Positions 48,561-61,457 of a stretch of DNA of 64,000 nt are shown one piece after another. Positions within the stretch are counted from its first letter, which is position 1. Each line of letters opens with the position of its first letter. This DNA comes from Patella vulgata (lineage: Eukaryota > Mollusca > Gastropoda > Patellidae), in the NCBI RefSeq assembly GCF_932274485.2, contig NC_065880.2, positions 79,169,730 through 79,233,729 of the forward strand, read 5' to 3'. Under the pieces are notes generated by a model. That model had not been told where the DNA came from. It ran no database searches and saw nothing but the letters and a program-made list of their open reading frames with translations. The position numbers and the translations under genes were made by a program.

Positions 48561-51229
48561 AAGAATTTGGGGGGAGAGGTTAAGTCTCCACATAAGCACT
48601 GACCTAGGATGATGAAAAATTAGTTCGTGATATTTCCTAGTTTTATTAAAATACATACAATACATTAGATTTATATACAAAGGCGATTTCACTGTTTATT
48701 GGTGTTGGTGGCGCTGATGGTCTTCCTTGGGTGGTGCTTCTGGTATTCTGGTATTATTGTTTCTGAAGAGAAAAGAAAATAAATTTGAGGCTCTCGGGAG
48801 AGAGCCACATTAGTGTGTTTCCTACAACGGATTGGATTTTCTAAAAAAATCGTGTTTGTTCCACATCACCGGGTTACGGCTAGGGATTCTTATATCTAAT
48901 TGATTTTAATTACTAACGGTTAGGCATAGGATTTGATATATGGTTTGTTTTGGGTCAGGGTGGAGACTGGTCTTATTTAATCTAATTTACTGTGCACTAG
49001 GATGTCGTTCAGATTTTTATTTTTAGAATATGCAATTATAAGTTTCTGTGTGAATATTTTCGGGTGATTTTCCTGGAGATCAGTATAGTGTTTTCTGATG
49101 ATTTTGGACGCACTTGCTGCTGTTGCGCTAAATGGAACTACAAAAGGAGCTATTGCGCTAGCCGTATGAATATTCAAACCTAGGGGGGCTGTTGTTTTCA
49201 ATTTGTCAATCCAGAATTTTTCTCTTGTTAGCCTAAACGTTTTAATTTCTTCTGAAGTTTCAAAGTCGCTCTTGGTCTTTTCTATTGGCGTGACAATGAG
49301 ATCTGAAATGTCATGATTTGGTTGGTTGAAATGAATTGAGACAGGTTTGTCTTTTTTGGTGACTATGTCAGACCGGTGACCGTTAATTCTTTCCCTAAGT
49401 GCATTTTGAGTCTCCCCTACGTATTGCTTGTCACATTTTCTGCATGAGATTAGATAAATTATGTTTGAACTACTGCATGAAAGTTGGTCTAATATTGGGA
49501 ATTTTGTGCCAGATGTTTTGTTATGGAAATGGTCGGATATGTTTAAGATTTTGCATGTTTGACATCTTGGATGGCCACAAATTTTGGTTTTATGTGCTGA
49601 TTGTATATTATTTGTTTCTTTGGCGGCAAGCTCAGCTAGAGTGTTGTTTTTTATACGTCGTAGATAGCGTTTGGAGTATCCCCTTTCCCGTAGTTTGCTA
49701 AATACCAATGTACATGCTGACTCAAAGTCGGTCTTCTGAGTACATATCCTATGAAAACGGAGAATCTGAGATTTTATGATGCCAGAGAATGTATGTTTTG
49801 GGTGAAAGGAGCTTTTGAACAATAATTGATGTGTGTCGGTTTCTTTGAAAAATACTTTAGTTTCCAATTGGCCTGTGATTTTGGTGTTGTTACTTTTAAA
49901 AACGGTAGTATCAAGGAAATCTATGCTGTTATGGCTTACATTTGCGGTTAATTTGACAGATGGATGATGATTGTTCAGGATGTTGAAAAACGTCCAAAAT
50001 TCGTCTAGTGTGTAGGTCCAGACTATGAAAACGTCATCTAAAAACCGCCCATAGAAATCTGGTTTTAATGGACAGAGTGGCAGAACTTCCCTTTCCCACT
50101 CCGCCATGAAGAGATTTGCATAACTCGGGGCAAATCGTTTTCCCATCGCAGTTCCGGAAGACTGAAGGTATACTTGGTCGTTAAAAGCGAAGTCATTCCT
50201 CCTCAGACAAATGTTGAGTAGTTTGAGGATTTCTTCGTCCGGCCTGGATGCTTGCGGGTTCCTAAGAAATGCTTTCCTAACTGCTTCAATACCTATGTTA
50301 TTATCAATGTTCGTGTACATGCTTTGTACGTCGATGGATATTAAAACGGTGTGTTCGGGGACTCTTAACTGTTTGATTTTCTGAATGAAATCGTTAGTGT
50401 CTTTAAGGTAGGATGGGTGTTGGCATGCTAGGGGTAATAAGAAATGGTCTATATATTGTGATACGTTGTATGATTCGCTGCCACAGTCTGATATTATTGG
50501 GCGTCCCTTGGGTATTTTATTAGGTATAAACCATTCTGTTTCTGGATTTTTATGTATTTTTGGTAGGGTATAGAGATGTCTTTGTCGGCAGTCAGATTTA
50601 GCAGATAGATAATCATATTGTTTTGCTGTTATGTATTCCTTATCCTGCAATTCATATAAGATGTTGTTTATTAAATTTGCGGTGTCCTTAAAGATTGGTT
50701 GGTCTAATTTAGTGTAATGTATAGGATTACTTAATTGTTTTTCTGCCTCTGAGATATAGTCAGCACGATTCATTATGACACAACACGAGCCTTTGTCGCT
50801 TTTCTTAATTATTATGTTTTTGTCCTTTTTAAGGGTGTTTAATGCCGTTTTAGTTGCTCGGTTGAGATTTGGTTTTTGTGACTGTGGTTGAATGGATGAT
50901 ATTTCTATATTCATTTCGTCGAAAGTTTTTAGGATGGCTGGTGATAATGACTTTTTAGGTGGTTTCCATGTGGATTTTACTGTGAATAATTTTTTACCTC
51001 TGCCGGGTTTGTTCCTAAAAAAATAAGTCAACGAAAGTGTTCTTTGGAAGCGATCGGTTGCCTGGGTGATGGGGTCTATGGATGTTATTGTGGGGGTTGG
51101 GATGAATTTAAGGCCTTTATCAAGAATGTTCATTTCTAGGGGGTTGAGAAGTCTGTCGCTCAAATTGACAACTGTCTGTCCTAAAGACGGCTTCTCATTC
51201 CTTTTCCCTAATCCTAGTTTAAATGCCGG
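48561..51229 (-). mobile_element. Penelope-like retroelement inserted only in the right copy
   Basis: About 2.67 kb absent from the left copy. Its 3' side (left on the plus strand) abuts a GGGTTAGGGTTAGGTTT tract. The coding frame stays open from its start codon region to the upstream junction near 51229, so the insertion is probably 5'-truncated. Roughly 60 bp of the palindrome present at 3345-3410 in the left copy was lost. Junctions are uncertain by some bases because of similar sequence at the left edge. Confidence 0.85.
48977..51163 (-). CDS. Penelope-like reverse transcriptase with GIY-YIG endonuclease
   Basis: About 728 residues, uninterrupted. Reverse transcriptase marks: YTLPKIHK (about 198-205), KGRPIISDCGSESYNVSQYI, ISIDVQSMYTNI (D278), TAMGKRFAPSYANLFMAEWE, catalytic FLDD (374-377) and IDFLDTTVF. 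A cysteine cluster, CGHPRCQTC (529-537), precedes a GIY-YIG nuclease: IIYLISCRKCDKQYVGE (568-584), the RERINGHR helix and a downstream E-K-F-W-I. This order is diagnostic of endonuclease-bearing Penelope elements. The frame continues without a stop upstream of 51163 (reading a conserved VVNLSDRLLNPLEMN lead-in), so the true start is missing or lies beyond the junction. It lies in an intron of the SRCR gene, in opposite orientation. Confidence 0.93.
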   Translation of the reverse strand: MSDRLLNPLEMNILDKGLKFIPTPTITSIDPITQATDRFQRTLSLTYFFRNKPGRGKKLFTVKSTWKPPKKSLSPAILKTFDEMNIEISSIQPQSQKPNLNRATKTALNTLKKDKNIIIKKSDKGSCCVIMNRADYISEAEKQLSNPIHYTKLDQPIFKDTANLINNILYELQDKEYITAKQYDYLSAKSDCRQRHLYTLPKIHKNPETEWFIPNKIPKGRPIISDCGSESYNVSQYIDHFLLPLACQHPSYLKDTNDFIQKIKQLRVPEHTVLISIDVQSMYTNIDNNIGIEAVRKAFLRNPQASRPDEEILKLLNICLRRNDFAFNDQVYLQSSGTAMGKRFAPSYANLFMAEWEREVLPLCPLKPDFYGRFLDDVFIVWTYTLDEFWTFFNILNNHHPSVKLTANVSHNSIDFLDTTVFKSNNTKITGQLETKVFFKETDTHQLLFKSSFHPKHTFSGIIKSQILRFHRICTQKTDFESACTLVFSKLRERGYSKRYLRRIKNNTLAELAAKETNNIQSAHKTKICGHPRCQTCKILNISDHFHNKTSGTKFPILDQLSCSSSNIIYLISCRKCDKQYVGETQNALRERINGHRSDIVTKKDKPVSIHFNQPNHDISDLIVTPIEKTKSDFETSEEIKTFRLTREKFWIDKLKTTAPLGLNIHTASAIAPFVVPFSATAASASKIIRKHYTDLQENHPKIFTQKLIIAYSKNKNLNDILVHSKLD

Positions 51230-53634
51230 ATTGTAGACATTGACTGTAACATCTATATACTATGTAACCATAGACAATGGTAACAACAGCCAATTAAAAC
51301 CACAGTGTTTCTATGTAAATATGTATAAATATACGTAATATGGTGTCCACCCCTATGTAATGGCATTATTTATGAATAGTCCTAAGACGAACGAAAAGTA
51401 CTTTAACACGTTAGAATAATATTATTAAACCATGCAGTGATGAAATCAACAGAAATTTAATGGCACGTTAGCAAGATAACGATCTTTAAAATAGCTGAGT
51501 TTTGAGCAACCGGCCCCTGAAGAGGTTCAGCAGAACTGAAAACGTTAGCCAAAAAACATGTGGTTATTCCTTTTTTTTCTACGTATTTTTTTATAATATA
51601 TATATTGATAATATATCTTGGCATTCTTTATTATGTTAAGAAATGTTACTTCTGCTATTAAAGACTAACGTGCTTTTCAAAACAAATCGCCTTATTCGCT
51701 TTCACGTATATGAATTTTTTAAACAATGATTTGTATACTGATTTTCAGTGTTATTGGTTCGCTTTTTTGCTATGGACTGTCGGATATCGTGTATAATACA
51801 CAGTAATGTTAATATCATTGACTTAAACAAAAAAACAAAAATACTTTTTTAAATGAAAATAGTTGCAACAAGGTGTTAAAAGCGTGAATATTGGATGACG
51901 TACAGTAGTAGTACCTTGTTGCTTTGACGTCTGCTTCCACTAAAGTGACATCGCAGACAAGAATAAGAGAGCCGAAGCATCTTCCTGTATATATATATAT
52001 AGGATATGATTTTGCAGTCTTTCTGTTTACAGCCTTAGGCCATGGAGTGGTTTACTGTGAAGTTCTTCCTTTTTTAAAATCAAAAACATATTATTTGGTA
52101 TTTGATCTTTATGCGGACATCTATGTGTCTCCTTCTTTGGATTGGTAGATGTCATCTTGGTAGGTTTAGTGGTTAGGTGCCAGGTCGGTCGTATGGTATG
52201 CCCCCCACCCCTTCACTGCAGGCTTGGTGTCTAAAAATGTATACACCAGTAGTGGCATCTTTTATAACTGGTTACACACCTGCTAATTAATGACTACTGT
52301 CATCTCAATAGAAGGTTTGATCTCGCTTTAACTGCGTACATCTTATCAAGGCCTTCACGTAATACCCTGCATATTGCGGCACTAATTTCGATTGGGTACA
52401 AGCCCAACTTGTGAGCCTATCAGATTCATCGATCGTCGCTAATACCAAGTCTCGCGCTTTCAAGCTTAAATGTCTACCTGTGATAATCGAGTTGCAAAGT
52501 TCAAGGTTCATTCAATGTCAAGGCTTCCGTGGAGGTCGCGATGTCACAATTTCTGATTGGAAGCTACTGCTCACATGTCTGTAGATAACATAGCTATAAG
52601 TTCGGGAATTGTGAAGTAAACAAGCAATGGCCAGATGTTGTGAAACTTGCAGTCGTTAGCTTCAGGAACATGGACTACTGTATGATTTCTAACCACTTTC
52701 TGTGCATGGCTTAGGTTTATAAGTACAATAAACGAGCTATATGTGGGGCTTATTTTAAAATATAGGATAAGACTTACCATTACAAACATCATTCATAAAC
52801 AATTAAAAATATATCTAAGTTTTGTTTGATATAACATTTCAATATATTTTGTAACTTTGTCGAAAGTTAACTGGTACCTATGGTGTTGCATCGGTAGATT
52901 TTTTTGTTTTATCATAAAGAGTTAATGTCCTTGGTCACAATTGAATTTCAACCTTCGCCTTGTAACGAATACTTAATGAACTCAATCGGGATTCTTCGTG
53001 TTTTTTTTAAGGTCGTCCAAATTACGATTGAATGTAGCATATGTATACCGTTTAATTTTTTAAACACAAGAGAGCGATACGATAGCTTAATAGATCAAAT
53101 AATTTAACTATTTAAAATGAATAATTTAGTTCGTATTAAAAAAAACGTTGATGTGGGAGCTATTAGATATTAAATAACGATATCACGTCGGTTAGTTCGA
53201 GAAACAATAGTTATTTTTAATTGGTGAGGTAAATACAAAATAAAAGATTTAGATGCGAACTACGTTCTGATGCAGCACTCGAATTTCCCCAAGACATATC
53301 GCATAACGGTTGTAAAAGCATAAGCAAAAATGGTGTGGTACGACAAAATAAAAAAAAATGTGCCTCAGTTGACAATACATTCACATTATCAAGTGTTTGT
53401 GTAATAATAAATGACATAACATATGATTTTTAAACAACAAAATCTTTTTTTTTAACATAACAATGCTATTCCTTTTATAAAACTAGTGTCAGTGATATTG
53501 TCAAAAATATGTTCAGTGCAATTTAAACATCTCGGCATGGATTGTGAATCAGAATCTCTATATCGCGTTGACTCTAACGCTAGGTATCCCAGGAACATTG
53601 CTACTAAACACGCTCAGATCATCTGATAGTAGCC
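51230..53634. other. Intronic stretch, counterpart of 3423-5819
   Basis: Contains the same hammerhead-like core (51517-51541) and TA repeats. The minus-strand frame at 52305-52511 (68 residues with SWACTQSKLVPQYAGYYVKA) is open here. Not recognised. Confidence 0.45.
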
Positions 53635-54002
53635 GGGGGATCACGTGGCTAAGAGGGTAAGACGCTGGCTCGCTAGCCTGGAGGTTGGGTGTTCGATCCC
53701 TGCATTGGCCGAGAAAGTTCATCCAGATTTTCCGGTGTGGCTCCCCCTTGTCAGTGATGCAGGACGGAGGGCCTGACAATGACAGCTTCTAGTCCTTCGG
53801 ATGAGACGAAAAACCGAGGTCCCGTTGAAATGCACGTAAAAGATCCCGTGGCAGTTGGAAATCAATATAAGAGTAGGCGATAGTGCCGCTGCCCGGGCAA
53901 AATTTCCCTCATAGCACACTTTATGGCGTATATGCCCGTCTTCATTAGCCCAGTTTGGGAGCACAACATTAGGACGTTAAACACCATTTCATTTCATTTC
54001 TC
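53635..54002 (+). mobile_element. tRNA-derived SINE (family 1), right copy
   Basis: Same insertion as 5820-6187, with the same ATAGTAGCC target duplication at 53626-53634 and 54003-54011, so it predates the duplication. Confidence 0.88.
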
Positions 54003-54725
54003 ATAGTAGCCCCAAGAATATGTACCTGTTTTACATTTTAATCAAAATTCGAAATTGTCGGTAATTTATTAATAATCCTTTTTAAATGACTTGTGATGTT
54101 TGCCCAGAGCTGTTTGGTCAGATTGCTCAAATCAAATCCTGAACAACAAATCTTTTGGCTGATTTATTTTTATAAAATGACTCTCGTCGCTCAAACCACC
54201 TGTACCAAAGAATAAGTCAACAAAAATGGAATCGTAAAGTATATTTTGTTAGAAGGCATTTAGAGCTAGCAAAAACCCAACTTCTGAACTCGCCGAGGTG
54301 GCAACTCACCACAAGTTTTTACGATTACGTAAAAGTAAATTTCGCAGTCTTGCAGAGTCAGTAAGATGCTGCGAGCGTGAGATTAAAAGATAGAAAAGGG
54401 ACGAAACTGCACGAGGTGACTCTGAATTGAGAACCGTTACATTCAGCTAAATGAAAAAATCGCTGAGTTTTATCCAAGGTTCATATCAAATTTTTTTTAA
54501 AAGTCTTAACGTGTAAGGAGATATTTTTAAGGGCTTCATTGATAAATAATTGAATGAACATTTTTTCACGTGAATGTTTTTATTAGTGCACATATTTGAG
54601 GCTCTGGATCGCTATCATAAGTCAACGGTATCAGCTTATCAGTGATATAGTCCTTATTTAATCCCAAATTTACATTTTTGAATAAATGCATATTCCATAT
54701 ATATAATTAGAGCTATTTTTTTTAG

Positions 54726-54895
54726 AACCGGGGCGGTTGCTCTCGCGTATGCCAGTTTTGGACAAGGTACTGGTCAAATTTGGTTAGCTAATGTTAATTG
54801 TCAAGCATCTAACATGGCACTAGCTGAATGTTCTCATCCTGGTTGGGGAAACCACTTATGTGTTCATGACGAAGACGCGTCGGTGATTTGCAAAG
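54726..54895 (+). CDS. SRCR domain, second-half exon (right duplicate, divergent)
   Basis: A 170-bp exon between AG (54724-54725) and GTAAGT (54896), phase 2 to 1. It encodes [20 protein letters not shown], then ANVNC, AEC, NHLCV and ASVICK, completing the domain begun at 44802. Compared with its duplicate at 6913-7082 there are 14 base differences, 13 of them in nine replaced residues (T to A, S to Y, D to A, D to N, L to P, K to N, D to H, N to L, K to V). Four of the nine lie around the fifth cysteine. The introns beside it differ by about 1%. All cysteines and splice sites are kept, so it looks functional. Confidence 0.92.
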
Positions 54896-55809
54896 GTAAG
54901 TTCAGCATTATACAAGTATATAAAAGACGAGAAACAAAATGTAGCATATCAAATAAATACTAACCATGTTATATAAACACATTCAATTATTCAATACAAA
55001 ATCAACACAAAACCAAGAGAAGTAAAGACAGATTACATGTCAGCTAAACATTTAAAGTTGGTCGGGTTCACTTATATGACAAGGAAAATCAGATGAAGAC
55101 TAACTGTCACTTTTTCATTATGTAACCCGGGGCCCTCAGCTCAAAAACTAGAGGATTGTGACGAGGGGCGGATTAATCAAGTAAGGATTCTGGTGGAGTT
55201 GACAGACTTGACAGACAGCAGTGTCTTAAGGAGCTACACCTATATATAAATATAAACCCAAGAGTATGTAAATATGATGAAATTGAAGTTTAATAGGGTT
55301 CGTCCTCTCATAAACACAAAGCTTTACTGTAGCCTATATCCCTTTCATCAGCTTTTTGGAGAAGTTAGAAAACTCCGGAACAAAACGTCGCAGAATGCTG
55401 AAAATCGACAGGATTCATTCTCTCATGATCTCAATGATCCTTACTACATTCCAAAATAATCTATAAACACGTTTAATGCCAAACTAAGTTACGATTACAA
55501 CACACCTAATCTGTATCATTGAATTCAGTCAAAACAATCACCTAATGTATATCTACACCAAGTTTGAACATTCTACGCCAAGTTAGAACATTCTGTCCCA
55601 ATTAACAGCAGAGTTGTAATGTTATAAATTCTTGAACTATCCAATCACTTATCCTAAGCAGAAAATTTTCATCGAACTTAGTCAAGGTATTAATGTATAT
55701 CCCCAGTTGTACCCTCTCACTCCGTTAGATTCAAAGTCTCAACCAATCGAATTCCTTGTATTTACTTAACATTAATGGCAAATGCTCATCATAGGAATCC
55801 GTCAAGGCA
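54896..55809. other. Intron sequence, counterpart of 7083-8012
   Basis: Nearly identical to the left copy. It holds the same worn AT-rich repeat before the transposon end at 55810. Confidence 0.6.
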
Positions 55810-58281
55810 CACTGTAAACAATATCTGTTTTTAAAATCCCTACTTTTTGTTATTTGAAGGAAATTATCCGTTTTAAATATGATTTGAGATAATTAACTCG
55901 TATTTTTACCATAAAATCTGTTGTTTTAGTTGCATTTCTGCATGTGGACAGAAACGACTGTATTTTTACACACTTTTCAGTATATCTGTAAAATATAATT
56001 CTGTAAAAAAAACAGAAAAATTCTGGCAGCAGATTTACCAGATATTTCTGGGGTTTTTTAACAGACAATTTCTGTTAATTCACGGCAGTACGTTCTGTTC
56101 AAAAATAGGTAAAATTACAGAATATCTCTGGTAAATCTGCTGCCAGAATTATTTCTGTTCTTTAACAGAATAAATGTGGTTAAATAAAAAACGGAATTAC
56201 CTTCTGAAAAATGATTTATTTTCTGTTAATGTCATATGTATAATAAAAATTATTAAAAATGAACATAACAAAAAAAACCCAACCAAATGATCATACAAAG
56301 ACAAAAAGTGTTGATTAAATGGTGTATTTTCTGACAACAAATAATAGAAACAACATGGAATGATTATAGAAAATATCAAAATGCCTCAGTCATAATGTAA
56401 ATAAAGTTTTACACAACAAAATATTTTTTTTTTCAAATTTAGATATATATGTTAGAGTTCAAGTTGATGCTTCTTTAAATGTTTTCTATTTCTTTAGTTA
56501 TATTAAAAGCAACATTATTGCCTAAATATTGCAAACATTATATTTTAGAAATTCTTCTGAAGTCTGGTATAGACATAAATGTTTTTTAAATCGTGTGCCA
56601 CTCCTATAAACTAAATTTATGGCATACTAGTATAATATCAAAATAATACAAATATAATTAGTCTGAATTTTTACAACAAAAACCCACAATAATTTAGGGC
56701 AACAAGAATTACTGTAAAATAAAAACATTGCAAATATTATAATACAGCTTTCTGAGCCTAAGGAATATCGGTACTTTAACAGGCAATCCATTAAACCTCT
56801 TGAAAAAATGTTACTACCCGGGTATACAAAACATTAACAGATCTATGACAAAAAAAAGTTCCAATATTTTTTTTTTTTCAAAATAAACTTACTATACTAA
56901 ATCATCACACTAATACATAAAATCTATTTTGCCTTAGCAAAAATACCTTTAAGAACTGAAATCAAAAGTAAGAAGGTCTCTTACTTCAACATATAAAGGA
57001 ACACATAAAAAAATCTTGACAAATTTAAGGCCAGTCTGTAGCAAGAGCATGCAGTTTTAGAGATATCAAAAGTGGTTCAGTCATAATGTAAAAACACTTT
57101 TACACAACAAAATTTTAATGTTTCTTTCAGAATTAAGATTGCCTGTCTATGATAGTGTTCTAGCTATTGCCTAAAAATTGCAAATATTATAATTAGGAAT
57201 TTCTTCTAGAGTCTGACCATAAACAATACAAATGATCATACTAGTAAAATATTAAAATATTACAAATAAAATTATTCTAGAGTCTGGCCATAAAAAATAC
57301 AAATGATCATACATAAATACATAAATGTTCATTAAATCGTGTGACACTCCTTTAAAACAAATTTATGTCATACTAGTAAAATATTAAAATATTAGAAATA
57401 AAAATTTTTTGAATTCTCAAATAAAATTATTTTGAATTCTCAAATAAAATTATTTTGAATTCTCAAATAAAATTATTTTGAATTCTCAAATAAAATTATT
57501 TTGAATTCTCAAATAAAATTACAATAATCATGAATTACAATAACAAGAATTACTGTTAAGTACAACTTTTGTTAAAATAGCTTACTCCAGTAAATCTGAC
57601 AATGCTTCAAATTTAGCTATTTCTGAAGCTAAATTTACGACTTTCTCTGGTATTTTCTTTTTCTTCTTATCTTTCATCTTTAAAACAAACCTGAAAAAAA
57701 CGATGAAGACTATAAAGAAACATGAAATTAAAGGGTGTTCTTGCCAAGACATGGATATAACTTTCCGACTTCTTTTCAATGTGCAAATGTTTAGGGCCTA
57801 TACTGCCAACAGAGTTTTTGTTACAATCTAAACAAATTGGCACATTTCCTGGTTAGGATCTCCCAACCTGCACCACTGACAAGGAAGTCAAGCTGGAAAA
57901 CGAAAGCCTGAGTAGCTTTGTTGGCCAAAGGGTAATGAGCCAGCATCACTGATCCATCGTGTCTCTGACACATTAATATTGTTTACTAATGGTTGATTTC
58001 AAATGTTTCTACAATAAATCATACCTTTGCATGGCCTCTAGTGTATTGATCACCTTTTTGGGGTAGCAGATGCCAAAAACAAAAAAAGCCGCAAACTGAA
58101 TAGAAAGTGCAGTGGCCATATCTTTAACTTCCATAACAGGCTCCGTATCAACATATACTGTACATTTGTCTTCACCGAAATTCACAAAAGGGCAAGAATA
58201 AGTTAAAGAAAAGGTAAATAATTTTTTTAAATACACCATTGTATTTAAAGGGATCCGTGAATGCCATCAGAAAAAACTTTG

Positions 58282-58624
58282 TTAAACATACATTATCCAA
58301 GGGCTCAATAAACTATGTTATATAAACTATTAATTAGCTCGATGTCAACGCTAGCCTGCGATATTTGTTGGATTATGAACAGATTTGCTGCATAACTTTC
58401 CTTCTCGATTTAACAATTAAATGGATAATCGAGACTATGATTTTTGTCGTACCGACTAGTAATGATGACCGAGGCTATGGGGAACATTCGATAGCTTATT
58501 TCTCGGTTCATAGTGGATTAATTTGACTGAAATTTTCAGCAAATAGCCTTTACATTATCTCGTTTTTAACTGTTATAGTGAGAACTGCCAACTTGTTATG
58601 TAATCTCCCATAATCTATCTTTAA
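58282..58624. mobile_element. TTAA-flanked MITE (right copy)
   Basis: Counterpart of 10420-10764 with TTAA at both ends. Confidence 0.65.
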
Positions 58625-59069
58625 ATAATGTCAAACAAGCTTCTGATTTTCCTCCAGAATGATGACCAAATAGTTTCAATAAGCCGCATTTTGGAGAAAT
58701 GAATGTATTATTTCATATATCTAAACAGCATTTGTATGATCATTGTCCACATTAATACTCACCATTATAGATTATAAAAGGTGAAGTAGGTATCGTTCTT
58801 TTTTCATCATTCACTAATGCATTCTGAAAAAAGAAAATTATATCTTGAATATATATGAATATTTTTAGGCAAATAATAATCTGCTTTACATAGTTAAATG
58901 ATATCACAGCCAAACTTTAACTGCTGAGGTTCAATTGAGAGAAATTTTCCACAAAGATTTTCTACAAATTTTCGACAACTTACTTATCTACTTTTAATAT
59001 GAATTCTTTGAAAAGACCAAATTCAGGAGGGGTGCTTGTGTGTGTCATTGAGACAAGTTGCATGGTTTC

Positions 59070-59385
59070 GAGCCCACACTTGTACGTAACAAGGAGTAGA
59101 GTCGTCTGTCAAACCTCGTGGGTTTTCTATGTGTCCGGTTTCCTCACACAGCTTAAGACTCTTATGATCAAGCAAATTAGTGAAATAAAATTGAACCATG
59201 TTAAGCCAAAATGACCTAGTGTGTGTCAAACCTCGTGGGTTTTCTATGTGTCCGGTTTCCTCACACAGCTTAAGACTCTTATGCTCAAGCAAATTAGTGA
59301 AATAAAATTGAACCATGTTAGTCCCAAAATGACCTAGTGTGTGTCAAGAGAACGTTAAGCCCCCGTCTCTCCCTCTCGCTCAATT
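59070..59385 (+). mobile_element. Diverged, doubled SINE (family 2), right copy
   Basis: Counterpart of 11190-11505, with the same tandem body and CTCTCCCTCTCGCTC tail. Confidence 0.7.
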
Positions 59386-61457
59386 CTGGGCCTATATAAA
59401 AGGTTACATATACCTGCTGAGTTACATGTATAAATTGTTCATAATCTTCATGCTACAAAAACTTTATATATGGAAAACACAGTGGTTTCGTCATCCTTAA
59501 TATAACACTTGGATATTCCAAACTTAAGAATTCTTTTTAATTGCTGCGGTACCATTTCTTGAAAAGCTTTTACAATGTCGTAATTTGTCAACTTGTAAAA
59601 ATGATCTAAAAAGTAATGCTCAACAAAAAGAAAAGGCCACATTTCTTTAAAAGTAATGATAGATGTTAACTTTGCAATATCTTTTCGTTGGTCGGAGTAA
59701 GTTTTATTCATTAAGTCTGAAATCTTTCTTTTATCTTCAGTTTGGATATTCTTAGAATATAGAGATTTCGACATGTCTTGTCCACCTCCTTCTTCGTTTG
59801 ACATTAGGCCTACTGTTACAATAACTGGGAGGGATTCTTTATTTAAAGATCTGTTGGAATTATCACGCTTGTATTCTAAAGATAGCATAAATTCTTCTAT
59901 TCCATCTGTGATTTTTTTATCACCATCTATAAACCTCTCAAATTTCACGTAATGTTCTGCGAGAAATCTTTCTCTCTTTGGTCAGCAGCTCATTCCAGAT
60001 TACATTGATCAAGACTGACCTTTCTTTTTTTGACAGCATTTCTTCATCATGTAATAATTCCATAATTTGTGGTGGCATTTTCTGCCATGGGATAGTTTCT
60101 TCTTGTTGCCCGTAGTTCTGGGAGCATGGAATCAAAATGATCGAACCACTACTTGAAGGAGAAACTGCAGTTACATTATCTTCAGTCCAGTTGATTATAG
60201 TACTAACTGAAAAATATTTTTAAAGCCAATGATTACTGGAAAAAGACAGAAACTAACTAACTGTAAACACGAGAGAGCAACCACGTACCAGGTTACTGTT
60301 CAAAATGGCAACCTAAAGCTGAGGCCGAATGTTGCCAGTAAGAATAACAACATATAGGAAAGCGCCAATTATTAGGTTGGGGACCTAATAATCAAAATAT
60401 GTGTCCTAAATTAAGTTAATATCACTTGCAAATTTCACTAAGATTAATAAAATAAGACCACACCAACAAGGTGTTTCTCAAGCATTTTTTATTTTCAAAA
60501 GAGAAGATTTCTTTAAACTGCCATTGATGAATGAAGAATACTCAAATACTCCCACATGGAAATTATAATTTGAACTCTGTACTTAAAAACTGATAACTCA
60601 CCCAATGAACTGTCTTTTGTATAAAGGATTTCACCAGTATAACATTCAATAACGACTGAAAAATAATCTATATCAATTTCATTCTCATCAGTTGTTGTAA
60701 CAACTAAATTTTCCTGTTCAATATTCATCTTCCTACAGACTAGAACACAGAAAATAAGTTCTGAATGCGAAGCTACTGATATGTTTAATTTGTTTGAACC
60801 AGTCTTAATAAACTTAAATGTGGAGATCAGGAGCAGATCTAATATGAAACTAATGAAGCTTAAACTTCGGGGCCCCTAATCCCTGACGAGCCCCGAAGTG
60901 ATTTTGTCCACACAGCTTATTTTTTTTAGGTCAACTGTAATGGCAGGACAATTACTACATGGAATATTGCCTTGTCTTGGTAATATACAATGTAGAATTA
61001 AGACTTGGATTGGATAGGGTTTTGTATCTTTCCATATTCCTTTTGTCAAAAAACAACCCCACAGAAGATAACAATGGTTACCCAGACCACATTGTTGGTT
61101 GCAAACAGCTCCCGTAACAGGTTAATCTCCAGGGCTCCTAAATATGTAGGTATGCCACTGGATGAGATTAAAATGGATTCAAACAAGTGTATTTGATAAT
61201 GTGTCTTCCTGGTTATTTTGAATATACTAGGTTTAAATATAAATATGAAAGATGAATTACCATTTGAGCAAAATTCGTTAAAATCTAAAGTTTTCGGGAT
61301 AGCTACGTTTCGTCCGTTGAAAACAACTTTAAAAAGATTCCCACTCATTCTGAAAATAGAACGAAAACAGGACGGAGGAAACAATTTGTTATTCTCTCCC
61401 TCCAAAAATCAAAGCTAAAACAAATCATGCATATCATAAACAAGCGGTTGCCATGCC

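Larger units (their letters stand above)
57582..60728 (-). pseudogene. SAMD3-like accessory gene, damaged (right copy)
   Basis: Exons 60602-60728, 59414-60206, 58763-58823, 58025-58169 and 57582-57690, all with GT/AG borders. Unlike the left copy, the fourth exon is complete: it ends EAMQ plus two bases before GTATGA, and the TAA-ended last exon joins in phase. Exon 2 carries a 35-bp deletion at about 59944 that shifts the frame, and the base loss near its 3' end is present too. The two copies are thus broken at different places, so the common ancestor was in better shape. Role as for 29528-35929, unknown. Confidence 0.75.
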
